A stretch of 64,000 bases of DNA from Candidatus Dormiibacterota bacterium (GTDB lineage Bacteria > Chloroflexota > Dormibacteria > Aeolococcales > Aeolococcaceae), in the NCBI GenBank assembly GCA_019245575.1, contig JAFARE010000016.1:1-64000 (forward strand), read 5' to 3'. The position numbers and the translations under genes were made by a program. This document shows, one piece after another, positions 1 through 7,852 of this stretch (position 1 is its first letter; every line of letters begins with the position of its first letter). The notes beneath the pieces are model-generated. The model saw only the letters and a program-made list of their open reading frames with translations. It searched no databases and had not been told where the DNA came from.

Positions 1-949
1 CCGCCGGCGCCAGCGCCGACTCGTCCGGCAGGAAGTCGCCCAGGTGCGAGTCTTCCTCTTCACCAATCGGCGTTTCCAGGGAGACGGGCTCCTGCGACAC
101 CTTCATGATCTCGCGCACGCGGTCGGGCGGCAGTTCCAGCTCGCGCCCGATCTCCTCGGAGGTCGGCTCGCGTCCGTACTCCTGCACCAGCCGGCGGGAG
201 ATGCGCACCAACTTGTTGATCGTCTCGACCATGTGCACCGGGATGCGGATCGTCCGGGCCTGGTCGGCGATGGCGCGCGTGATGGCCTGCCGGATCCACC
301 ACGTGGCGTACGTCGAGAACTTGTAGCCCTTGTGGTAGTCGAACTTCTCGACCGCACGGATCAGGCCCATGTTGCCTTCCTGGATCAGGTCGAGGAAGGA
401 CATGCCACGGCCGATGTACTTCTTGGCGATCGAGACAACGAGGCGCAGGTTGGCCTCGGTCAACTGGTTCTTGGCCTCGTCGTCGCCCTGCTCGATGAGC
501 TTGGCGTAGTGCACCTCCTGCTCGGCCTTGAGCAGCGCCACGCGGCCGATCTCCTTGAGGTACATGCGCACCGGGTCGTCGAGCGAGACGGAATCGATCG
601 CCTCCGCCTTGGCGATGAGCTCCTCGTCGATCTCGTCGACGGTCTCGAAGTCTTTGTCCCCATCGGTGACCTCGATGCCCATCTCCCGGAACACCTGGAA
701 GATGCGTTCGAGGTGATCGGGCTCGGCGTCGATCTCAGGGAAGCCGGCGAGGATGTCGTCCGGCGTGAGGTAGCCGTGGTCCTTGCCCTTGATGATCAGG
801 GCTTCGGCAGCCGTGACCAGCTGATCCGCGCCACCGGCGGGCGGCAGCACGGCAGGGGTTCGTGTGCGAACAGGCGTGGGTGCGGTTGCGGTCACCTTGT
901 CATCCAGCGCGGCCGGGCGTGCGGGGGCGGTGCCTGCGGCCTTCGCCAT
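1..949 (-). CDS. rpoD: RNA polymerase primary sigma factor RpoD (partial, C-terminus off the window)
   Basis: This is the housekeeping sigma factor that directs RNA polymerase to promoters. About 316 residues are visible from the ATG at 949. Region 1.1 lies around residues 42-105 ([17 protein letters not shown]). [12 protein letters not shown] segment that opens region 1.2/2 is near residue 124. The region 2.4 signature [17 protein letters not shown] starts near 211. Region 3 runs on to the window edge at DESALAP. Region 4, which reads the -35 element, is outside the window. The ATG has no clear Shine-Dalgarno and follows an A/T-rich stretch, so translation could be leaderless or weak. dnaG, its usual neighbour, lies 3.4 kb away on the same strand. 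The family call is firm. Confidence 0.97.
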   Translation of the reverse strand, partial: MAKAAGTAPARPAALDDKVTATAPTPVRTRTPAVLPPAGGADQLVTAAEALIIKGKDHGYLTPDDILAGFPEIDAEPDHLERIFQVFREMGIEVTDGDKDFETVDEIDEELIAKAEAIDSVSLDDPVRMYLKEIGRVALLKAEQEVHYAKLIEQGDDEAKNQLTEANLRLVVSIAKKYIGRGMSFLDLIQEGNMGLIRAVEKFDYHKGYKFSTYATWWIRQAITRAIADQARTIRIPVHMVETINKLVRISRRLVQEYGREPTSEEIGRELELPPDRVREIMKVSQEPVSLETPIGEEEDSHLGDFLPDESALAPA

Positions 950-1070
950 ATTTAACGAACGTTTGCCGGTTTCGTGTCGCTTCCCGCCACATTGCGACGG
1001 AGGCAGCACGAATCGGCGGACAGGGCATCCAGCACCGCAAGAGGATGGGCGGCGCGGACGTTTCCCAAAC

Positions 1071-3017
1071 ATGCCCCTCTCCAAACGCGTCTCTCGCGCT
1101 GCCATCGCGGCGCCCCTGGCCGCCACCGTCCTGGCCGCAGCCGGCCTCGGCGCCGGCGCCGCCTCCCCAGTCGCGGCAGCCGCGCCGGCCTGCCCCACCC
1201 TCGGCTCCACGGCGCTGACGCCGGCGGCCACGAGCCCGGTCTCGCCGCCCGGCGGGCAACCGTTCGTCCTCTGCACCGCCAAGGTGCCCAGCTTCGACGG
1301 CACGCCGCTCGACGTCGACCTCAGCCTGCCGACCGTGCCGTATTTCCCGCCCGGCCGGGACGAGCCGGCGCGGCCTCCGTTGATGGTCTTCATGCACGGC
1401 TGGGGCAACTCCAAGACGGAGTGGGAGTCCTCGACGCTCCAGGGCGCCAGCGCCACCTACTACCACTGGAACAACGCCTGGTTCGCATCGCAGGGCTGGG
1501 TCGTGCTGACCTACTCGGCGCGCGGCTTCGCCCAGTCGTGCGGCAAGGACGCCGCCGCCGGATACAGCTATGTCACCGATCCCTCCTGCAGCGGCAAGGC
1601 CAGCTGGACGCACCTCGCCGACCGGCGCTGGGAGGTCCACGACGCGCAGTACCTGGCCGGACTGATCGCCGACGCCAGCCTGATCAACCCGCGCCAGGTG
1701 GTCGCCAGTGGCGGCTCGTACGGCGGCGGCCAGAGCTGGGACCTGGCGCTGTCCCAGGACCAGGTGGTGGCATCCAGCTCGACCGACCCGGCGCACCCGA
1801 CGGTGACGCCCTGGGTGTCGCCGGCCAAGCACCTCGCCATGCACCTCGTCGCCGCGATCCCGCACTACCCGTGGACGGACCTGCAGGACGCGCTCCTGCC
1901 CAACGGGCGCGCCTCCGACGGCTTCAACGGGGCGCCGAAGGACGGCTCGCACTCGAGCCCCTACGGCGTGGACAAGCAGAGCTACGTCGACGGCCTCTAC
2001 GGACTCGGCCAGGCGACCGCGCAGTACGCCGCGCCCAACGCCGATTCCACCGCGGACCTGACGTCCTGGTTCGCCGGCGTGAACGCAGGCGAGCCGTACA
2101 GCGCGAACCCGAACGCGCAGACCGCGGCCACGCAGACGGGCGGCATCTATCGCTCGCCCTATGCGATGGCGATCCCCGCACCGGCGCACCAGGTCCCGGT
2201 CTTCGTCATCCAGGGGTTCACCGACCCGCTGTTCAACGCGCTGCAGGCGCTGGACATGATCAACCGGCTGCACGCGGTCTACTCGTCGTACCCGGTGTGG
2301 GCGTTCTTCGGCGACATCGGGCACTCCTACGCAGACAATCCCGCCGACGTGTGGCAGCAGGCGCACAACGAGAGCAACGCGTGGCTCACGAGCGTGCTCG
2401 GCGGTCACACGCCGTCCGTGCCGCGCGTCACGGCCGACACCACGCGGTGCGTCGCCGGCCAGACGCTGCACACGTACACGGCGAGCAGCTTCGGTTCGAT
2501 CGCTCGTTCACACATCACGCTGCTCAGCGCCGCTGCGCAGACAACCGTGAGCAGCAACGGACCCAGCGTCGAGGGCGCGCAGACGGATCCCATCGCCAAC
2601 AGCGGATGCCGCTCGATGGCCGCGTCGCAGAGCGATCCCAACGAGGCGAGCTACACCTTCGCGGTGCCGTCCGCCGCGACGCTTGTCGGCGGGCCGGTGG
2701 TGAACGTGACCGCCACCGTCACCGGGAGCAGCGCGGAGATCGATGCTCGCCTCTGGGACGTCGATGCCGCGGGCAACCAGACGCTGATGAGCCGCACGCC
2801 GTACCGCCTCGAGGAGGGCACCAACGGCACCACCGTCGTGCCGCTGACGTTCGAGCTCTGGCCCAACGCGTGGCAGCTGCAGTGCGGCCACTCGGTGAAG
2901 CTCGAGCTGACCCAGGACGACTCGCCGGTGTGGCGCCCTGACAACGAGCCCTCGTCGATCGCGCTCAGCGGCCTGCAGCTCACACTGCCGGTCGTTGCGG
3001 GGACGCGCTGCCCCTAG
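1071..3017 (+). CDS. Secreted S15/CocE-type alpha/beta hydrolase (X-Pro dipeptidyl-peptidase-like)
   Basis: This 648-residue protein has an N-terminal Sec signal peptide (residues 1 to about 38, basic start, long Ala-rich core). An alpha/beta hydrolase domain follows. The nucleophile motif GGSYGG puts Ser at 216. The likely acid is Asp385 (VIQGFTDP) and the likely base His418 (GDIGHSY). The oxyanion-side motif FMHGWGNSK lies near residue 105. A C-terminal beta-rich region of about 200 residues matches the jelly-roll domain of the S15/CocE family. Such enzymes cleave Xaa-Pro peptides or esters outside the membrane; the substrate cannot be read here. An in-frame open stretch continues upstream to 864 inside the rpoD coding region, but the signal peptide favours the ATG at 1071. 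It is transcribed divergently from rpoD. Confidence 0.85.
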   Translation: MPLSKRVSRAAIAAPLAATVLAAAGLGAGAASPVAAAAPACPTLGSTALTPAATSPVSPPGGQPFVLCTAKVPSFDGTPLDVDLSLPTVPYFPPGRDEPARPPLMVFMHGWGNSKTEWESSTLQGASATYYHWNNAWFASQGWVVLTYSARGFAQSCGKDAAAGYSYVTDPSCSGKASWTHLADRRWEVHDAQYLAGLIADASLINPRQVVASGGSYGGGQSWDLALSQDQVVASSSTDPAHPTVTPWVSPAKHLAMHLVAAIPHYPWTDLQDALLPNGRASDGFNGAPKDGSHSSPYGVDKQSYVDGLYGLGQATAQYAAPNADSTADLTSWFAGVNAGEPYSANPNAQTAATQTGGIYRSPYAMAIPAPAHQVPVFVIQGFTDPLFNALQALDMINRLHAVYSSYPVWAFFGDIGHSYADNPADVWQQAHNESNAWLTSVLGGHTPSVPRVTADTTRCVAGQTLHTYTASSFGSIARSHITLLSAAAQTTVSSNGPSVEGAQTDPIANSGCRSMAASQSDPNEASYTFAVPSAATLVGGPVVNVTATVTGSSAEIDARLWDVDAAGNQTLMSRTPYRLEEGTNGTTVVPLTFELWPNAWQLQCGHSVKLELTQDDSPVWRPDNEPSSIALSGLQLTLPVVAGTRCP

Positions 3018-3058
3018 CGGGATCGCGTCTGGTGTAGCAGGACACACCCCCGCGCTGT

Positions 3059-3140
3059 GGTTGTCGCTGCGCGGACGGCCTTGATCGCCGTCCGCTGCCG
3101 CTACCGTCGGCCGCAGGGACCGCTGCGGCCTCCTTACGCC
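3059..3140 (+). repeat. REP-like dispersed repeat, copy A
   Basis: This 82 bp element sits in the convergent gap between the S15 hydrolase and the EamA exporter. It carries two hairpins: a 9 bp stem (3071-3079 with 3087-3095) and an 8 bp stem (3109-3116 with 3123-3130, loop GGACCG). A second copy is at 14191-14271 with the same flanks (GGTTGTCGCTGCGCGG at one end, TCCTTACGCC at the other). It may also serve as a bidirectional terminator here. Confidence 0.8.
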
Positions 3141-3184
3141 ATTCGCGCGGGGGATGTGTCCTTCAGCACCAGCGACCGCTCGCG

Positions 3185-4084
3185 CTATCGCACGCGGCGC
3201 GTCACCGCGACGCCGATCAGCGCCACCGCGCCGCCCACGAGCGCGAGCCACGGCGGCCGTTCCGCGAGCAGGAGCCACCCCATGAGGATCGCCAGCGGCG
3301 GCACGATATACGTGGTCGCGCCCATGCGTCCCGCCGTTGTGTGACGCAGCGCGTACGCCCACGTGGTGAAGGCGAGGGCGGTTGGAAACACACCCAGGTA
3401 CAGCATCAGGAGCAGCGACTGCGCGGATGCATGCGAGACGTCGTGCACGAACGACGACAGGAATGGCGCTGACACGAGCATGCCGACCACGCAGCCCAGC
3501 CACGTGACGCTCAGCGCCGGCACATGCCCGAGCACGGGCTTCTGGCACACGACGCCGACGGCGTAGCCGACTGCGGCGACGACGCACAGCACCACCCCGG
3601 TGGCGTCGCCGATCGCGCCACCAGCGGTGGCGATGCCGATCAGCACGACCCCGCAGAACGCGAGCAGCCCGCCGCCCAGCAGACCGCGTGGGAAGCCTTC
3701 GCCCAGGAACAGCCCGGCGAGCAGCGCAATGATGATCGGGCCGACGTTGACCAGCATTGCGGCGATTCCCGCGCCCACGTGCCGCTCCGCCTCGTTGAGC
3801 GCGATGTTGTAGATGCCGAACCAGCTCACGCCACACGCGAGGACCAGCAGCCACTGCCGGCCTGACGGCCACACGCGTTGACGAGTGGCCACGAGCGCAC
3901 CGAGCACGATGCTGCCCACCGCGAGCCGGCCGAACGCGAGGGCACCGGCCGAGATCTGATGGCCCGCCTGACGTATCGCCACGAACGCGGAGGCCCAGAG
4001 CACCACCGTGACCGCGGCGGCGACGATGGGCAGCGCGGATGACCTGGCGGTCGCGGCGGTGGGGGACGCGGTCTGTGTTGCCAC
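3185..4084 (-). CDS. EamA/DMT-family transporter
   Basis: This 299-residue protein from a GTG start has about ten hydrophobic helices in two EamA halves. The first helix has the typical VVLWASAFVAIRQAG pattern. The second half includes TWAYALRHTTAGRMG, as in the drug/metabolite superfamily. Members export amino acids, nucleosides or toxic metabolites across the inner membrane; the substrate cannot be assigned. The gene runs convergently towards the S15 hydrolase with a REP-like repeat between them. It stands alone, with the next gene (4195) divergent. Confidence 0.9.
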   Translation of the reverse strand: MATQTASPTAATARSSALPIVAAAVTVVLWASAFVAIRQAGHQISAGALAFGRLAVGSIVLGALVATRQRVWPSGRQWLLVLACGVSWFGIYNIALNEAERHVGAGIAAMLVNVGPIIIALLAGLFLGEGFPRGLLGGGLLAFCGVVLIGIATAGGAIGDATGVVLCVVAAVGYAVGVVCQKPVLGHVPALSVTWLGCVVGMLVSAPFLSSFVHDVSHASAQSLLLMLYLGVFPTALAFTTWAYALRHTTAGRMGATTYIVPPLAILMGWLLLAERPPWLALVGGAVALIGVAVTRRVR

Positions 4085-4194
4085 CTGCTCTAGGAACGAA
4101 AAGGGCCGGCGGTTTGTGAGATCGTCACGCCTTGGCGAAGATCCGAAGCGACCCGAGCCAGGGTTGGTCGTCGCGCAACACGGAGGGCAGTGTG

Positions 4195-4383
4195 ATGGCT
4201 CGCAGCGTCAAGGGACTGGTGAAGCAGGCGACAAGCAAGGTGGCGCAGGTGCCAGGCGCGGAGGCGATCGTCCTGCAAGCCGTGCGCGACATCTTCAAGG
4301 AGGTCAGGCAGCTTCGCCGCGACAACGCTCGGCTGGAGCGAGAGAATGAACGACTGCGCTCGCGACTGGCGGGTGGACGCTAG
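4195..4383 (+). CDS. Small coiled-coil protein, function unknown
   Basis: This 62-residue protein starts at the ATG at 4195, chosen because a strong ribosome site (GGAGGG) lies 7 bases upstream. The N-terminal half is amphipathic (SVKGLVKQATSKVAQVPGAE). The C-terminal half is a highly charged heptad-like coiled coil (EVRQLRRDNARLERENERL). No enzymatic motif is visible. Its TAG stop overlaps the stop of dnaG on the other strand within a shared CTAG. I do not recognise the family. The strong ribosome site supports a real gene. Confidence 0.7.
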   Translation: MARSVKGLVKQATSKVAQVPGAEAIVLQAVRDIFKEVRQLRRDNARLERENERLRSRLAGGR

Positions 4384-6224
4384 CGGCGTGAGAGCGTGCC
4401 GCGCAGACGTGGGGCCTGCGTCGCGAGCTCGCTGAGTCGCGTGGCCAGCAGCTGCACCTCGTCATCGCGTCCGTCCTCCTTGGCGCGGTGCAGCTCGTTG
4501 CGGATCTCCGCCATCGAGCGCACCACGGTCGCCTCGTGCACGTCGCGCACGCAGTCCGCCATCGCACGAGCGAGGAGCGGGGGCTCGACATCATCCGCCA
4601 GGACGGGCATGTCGCGCACGAGCAGCATCGCGGCGCGGCGCTGATCGGCGGTCGTCAGGCGGTGCAACGGAAATGCGTTGACCTCGTCATCGACATCCAG
4701 CGCCACGCGCACGATGCGCCGCACCGTGGGATGCGTCAGCTCGTCGACGTCGAGGCCCATCGTGTCGGTCAGCGTGTGCGCCAGCGCGGGGCGGTGAACG
4801 ACGATGCTGCCCAGGTACGCCTCCCATTCCGGCAGCGCCGCGCCGTCGGCGTCGTCCACCTCGGCCTCGTCGCTCTTCTCGGGAACGTTCTGCGGCGGCG
4901 CGAGCACCACGCGCGCGCGCTGGCGCGTGCCGTCGCGCAGCGCTCGTCCCAGGTCACTCGCGAGCGACTGCTGGCCGATGTCGAGCCGGCGCGCCGCCTG
5001 CTGCAGGTACAGCTCACGCGTGGCCGCCTCGGGAATCCGCATCAGCACCGCCACCGCGCGCTCCGCGGCGCCGCGCCTCGCGTCCACGTTGCCTCCCTCC
5101 GCGCCGCCGAGCGCGTGGTCGAGCAGCACCTGCCACTCCGGTTGCGCCGACGCGACCGCGCTCGCGAAGCCGGCGGGATCGCTGCGCACCATCTCATCGG
5201 GGTCCTTGTACTGGCGCGGCAGCCGGCAGATGCGTGCGGCAAGCCCTTCGGCGGCGATGACGTCGATGGCGCGCGATGCGGCGGCGCGTCCCGCGTCGTC
5301 GCCGTCGAAGCACAGCGTCAGGCTCGCGGCGTGGCGCGCGATCACGCGCACCTGCTCGCGCGTGAGCGCGGTGCCGGAGCTGGCCACGGTGTTCTCCACT
5401 CCCGCGCTGTGCGCCGCGATGACGTCGAAGTAGCCCTCGACGACGACAGCACTGCGTTCATGCGCCATCGCCTCGCGTGCGAGATCCAGCCCGTACACCG
5501 CGGCCGACTTGTGAAACGCGGCGGTGTCGGACGTGTTGAGGTACTTGGGCATCGCGTCGCCCATCGCGCGTCCGCCGAAGCCGAGGGTGGCGCCCCGCTC
5601 ATCGCGGATGGGGAACAGCAGCCGGTTTCGGAAGCGGTCGCGCAGACCGCCGCGTGCGCGCTGCGCGAGCCCCGCGTCGAGCAGCTCCTCCGCTGACGCA
5701 CCGCCCTTGGCCGTGAGATAGCGCACCAGCGCGTCACCGGCTGCGCCACCGGTGGGCGCGAAACCGATCCCGAAGCGCCGCGCGACGGCATCGTCGACGC
5801 CGCGCTCGGCCAGCAGATCGCGGCCGGGCTTGCCCGCGTCCGCCGCCCACAGCACGTGTGCGTAGTAGAGCTGCGCGCGCGCGTTCAGCTCGAGCGCGCG
5901 CTTGCGTCGCCTGCCGCTGCCCCTCCCTCCCTCGCCGCTGCGCTCCAGCTCCACACCGGCGCGCTCGGCCAGCATCTCGAGCGCGGGACGGAAGTCCACG
6001 TGCTCGATGCGCTCCACAAAGGTGAAGAGGTCACCGCCCTCCTGACAGCCGAAGCAGTACCACGCCTGGCGCTCCTGGCTCACGGTGAAGGACGGCGTCT
6101 TCTCTGCGTGAAAGGGACACAGCCCGGTGAACTCGCGGCCGTGGCGCTGCAGCGCCACATAGCCGCCGATCACCTCGACGATGTCGAGCCGCGACTTGAT
6201 CTCGGCGACGGCGTCGGCGGGCAC
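4380..6224 (-). CDS. dnaG: DNA primase DnaG
   Basis: This 614-residue primase makes RNA primers at the replication fork. The N-terminal CHC2 zinc-binding domain has Cys36, His39, Cys57 and Cys60 (CPFH and CFGC). The catalytic core has the TOPRIM signature VVVEGYFDVIAAH and the acidic motif CFDGDDAGRAA. The C-terminal 150 residues are the helicase-interaction region. Length is normal for the family. An HTH/coiled-coil gene ends 27 bases upstream. It is separated from rpoD by an exporter, a hydrolase and a small coiled-coil gene, although these two genes usually adjoin. Confidence 0.97.
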   Translation of the reverse strand: MPADAVAEIKSRLDIVEVIGGYVALQRHGREFTGLCPFHAEKTPSFTVSQERQAWYCFGCQEGGDLFTFVERIEHVDFRPALEMLAERAGVELERSGEGGRGSGRRRKRALELNARAQLYYAHVLWAADAGKPGRDLLAERGVDDAVARRFGIGFAPTGGAAGDALVRYLTAKGGASAEELLDAGLAQRARGGLRDRFRNRLLFPIRDERGATLGFGGRAMGDAMPKYLNTSDTAAFHKSAAVYGLDLAREAMAHERSAVVVEGYFDVIAAHSAGVENTVASSGTALTREQVRVIARHAASLTLCFDGDDAGRAAASRAIDVIAAEGLAARICRLPRQYKDPDEMVRSDPAGFASAVASAQPEWQVLLDHALGGAEGGNVDARRGAAERAVAVLMRIPEAATRELYLQQAARRLDIGQQSLASDLGRALRDGTRQRARVVLAPPQNVPEKSDEAEVDDADGAALPEWEAYLGSIVVHRPALAHTLTDTMGLDVDELTHPTVRRIVRVALDVDDEVNAFPLHRLTTADQRRAAMLLVRDMPVLADDVEPPLLARAMADCVRDVHEATVVRSMAEIRNELHRAKEDGRDDEVQLLATRLSELATQAPRLRGTLSRR

Positions 6225-6251
6225 GTGCCTCTCAGCCGGGGCGGCCGCGGG

Positions 6252-6977
6252 TCAGCGGCGGAAGAGTCCGCGGCGGCGTGACGCTGCCTCGCGAGCCGTC
6301 TGCAGCTCACCCTCGAGCTGCTGCGAGCGGCGCTGCTGCTCGGCGAGCCGGCGATCCCGCTCAGCGAGAGCGGCAGCCTGCTCGGCGCGCGCGGTCTGCA
6401 GCTCGAGCTGCAGCTGCTTGACCAGGTTCTGACGGTTGTTCAGCTCGGCCTCGAAGCGCACGCGCTGCTCGGCGTAGATGCGCTGCTCCAGGGTGCGCTC
6501 CCAGCGGTCGAGCAGGCCGGCGACCAGCTCCCGCGGGTCGAGGGTCATCGCGGCTAGCTCGCGACGGGGCTCCAGCTGAGCCAGGTTTCCCTGCGCCGCG
6601 GGCGGCGCCGCAGGCGGTTCGAGCGCCGGCTCCGGCTCCCGCAGCTGCACGGCCGGGGCCGCGGCCGGCTCCGGCGGGCTGGCGTGCCAGGGGCTGGGGT
6701 GACCGGCCACGTCGATCGGCTGCGGCTCGAAGACGCCTGCCGACGGGGCGATGTCCTCCTCGCCGGTGCGCCCCGTGGTGCCCGGGTCGAAGCCGAGGTC
6801 GCTCAGGCGCACGCGGTAGCGCGATCCGAAGGGGCCGTCCTCGCGCAGCGACGGCACGTCCCCGGCCTCGACCCGCCGCAGGAGGATGCCGAGGGGCAGG
6901 TCAAGGCGGCGCGCGACCTCCTCCACAGGCAGGTACGGATCCCTCATCTCGGCGCTCACCTGCGCCTCAGAACGCAT
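6252..6977 (-). CDS. MerR-like HTH plus coiled-coil protein
   Basis: This 241-residue protein begins at the ATG at 6977, which has a GAGGTG ribosome site 6 bases away; an in-frame GTG lies at 6986. Residues ~10-60 resemble a MerR/excisionase-type helix-turn-helix (YLPVEEVARRLDLP). A Pro/Ala-rich linker covers about 70-140. The last ~95 residues are a long Gln/Glu/Arg-rich coiled coil (QLQLELQTARAEQAAALAER). It could be a DNA-binding structural or regulatory protein. Its position just upstream of dnaG suggests co-transcription. No specific family is recognised. Confidence 0.65.
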   Translation of the reverse strand: MRSEAQVSAEMRDPYLPVEEVARRLDLPLGILLRRVEAGDVPSLREDGPFGSRYRVRLSDLGFDPGTTGRTGEEDIAPSAGVFEPQPIDVAGHPSPWHASPPEPAAAPAVQLREPEPALEPPAAPPAAQGNLAQLEPRRELAAMTLDPRELVAGLLDRWERTLEQRIYAEQRVRFEAELNNRQNLVKQLQLELQTARAEQAAALAERDRRLAEQQRRSQQLEGELQTAREAASRRRGLFRR

Positions 6978-7046
6978 CAAGGACACCTCGTACAGGGTAG
7001 GTGATCCCGGTGCGCGAGTGGCAGGACCCCCGCCCTCAGGGCGGGC

Positions 7047-7313
7047 TCAGCGCCCGATCACCTCGACCGCATATCGGGAGTTGTCGGTGAGCAGGACGAT
7101 CCCGCCGGTCCGGTCGGTGATCACCGCGCGCACCGGCGAGGTGGCGAAGACCTCGGGCGCCTCCTCGTGCTCCACCACGGTGCGGCGCACGCTGTATGGG
7201 ACGCCGGGCGTCGGCGGGGTGACCTCGTCGCCCTCCACGGTGTGGCCGTCGTCCAGCATCTCGGGGCGACCGCTGCGCGTGGCCAGCTTGCGAACGCGCA
7301 CGTGCTCACTCAT
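7047..7313 (-). CDS. Conserved-looking hypothetical protein, 88 aa
   Basis: This 88-residue protein starts at the ATG at 7313 (MSEHVRVRKLATRSGRPEM). It is soluble, with alternating hydrophobic strands near the C-terminus (VRAVITDRTGGIVLLTDNSR). No catalytic motif or membrane segment is visible. It lies 10 bases downstream of the GNAT gene on the same strand and is probably in its transcript. It is not recognised as a named family. Coding support comes from its position and the absence of a competing frame. Confidence 0.55.
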   Translation of the reverse strand: MSEHVRVRKLATRSGRPEMLDDGHTVEGDEVTPPTPGVPYSVRRTVVEHEEAPEVFATSPVRAVITDRTGGIVLLTDNSRYAVEVIGR

Positions 7314-7323
7314 CCCGCAACGA

Positions 7324-7806
7324 TTATGGACGGGGGCCCTCGTACCCGTAGACGAGCACCTCTTCGCCGAACATCGGGATGCGTCCCTCGTAGCGGCCCC
7401 CGAGCTTCTCGGCGACGCGCACGGAGCGCTGGTTGCCGGGGACGATGAGGCTGATGATGTGCGACACACCGAGCGTGTCGAAGCCGGCGTGCAGCGCCGC
7501 GCGTCCTCCCTCGGTGGCATAGCCCTTTCCCCAGTGACGCTGCTGCACCACCCATCCCAGCTCGATCTCCGGGTACTCCGGGGGATGCCAGAGGCCGATC
7601 CGCCCGATGAACTCGCCGGTGGCTTTCAGCTGCACCGCCCATCGGCCATAGCCCATCAGGTTCCACAGTCCCGAGTGCATGGCCATGTGACGCCACGCCT
7701 GCTCGCGACTCATGGGCCCGTCGCGGAAGAACTCGTTGATCACCGGGTCGCCGACCATGTCGGCGTACGCGTCGACGTCCTCCTGACGGAACTGACGCAG
7801 CAGCAA
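7324..7806 (-). CDS. GNAT N-acetyltransferase (RimJ/RimL type)
   Basis: This 160-residue acetyltransferase uses acetyl-CoA to acetylate an amine, possibly a protein N-terminus or small molecule. The acetyl-CoA loop is seen as QQRHWGKGYATEGGRAA. The late motif IVPGNQRSVRVAEKLGG is typical of the RimJ/RimL (Acetyltransf_3) group. No ATG or GTG is available at the N-terminus. The TTG at 7806 is the best start, although ETER just upstream is often part of this family's N-terminus. It follows ppdK by 46 bases on the same strand. Confidence 0.85.
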   Translation of the reverse strand: MLLRQFRQEDVDAYADMVGDPVINEFFRDGPMSREQAWRHMAMHSGLWNLMGYGRWAVQLKATGEFIGRIGLWHPPEYPEIELGWVVQQRHWGKGYATEGGRAALHAGFDTLGVSHIISLIVPGNQRSVRVAEKLGGRYEGRIPMFGEEVLVYGYEGPRP

Positions 7807-7852
7807 CCGCTCGGTCTCGACCTCGCGGGGAAACCCTGTGCTGTGGGGTGGG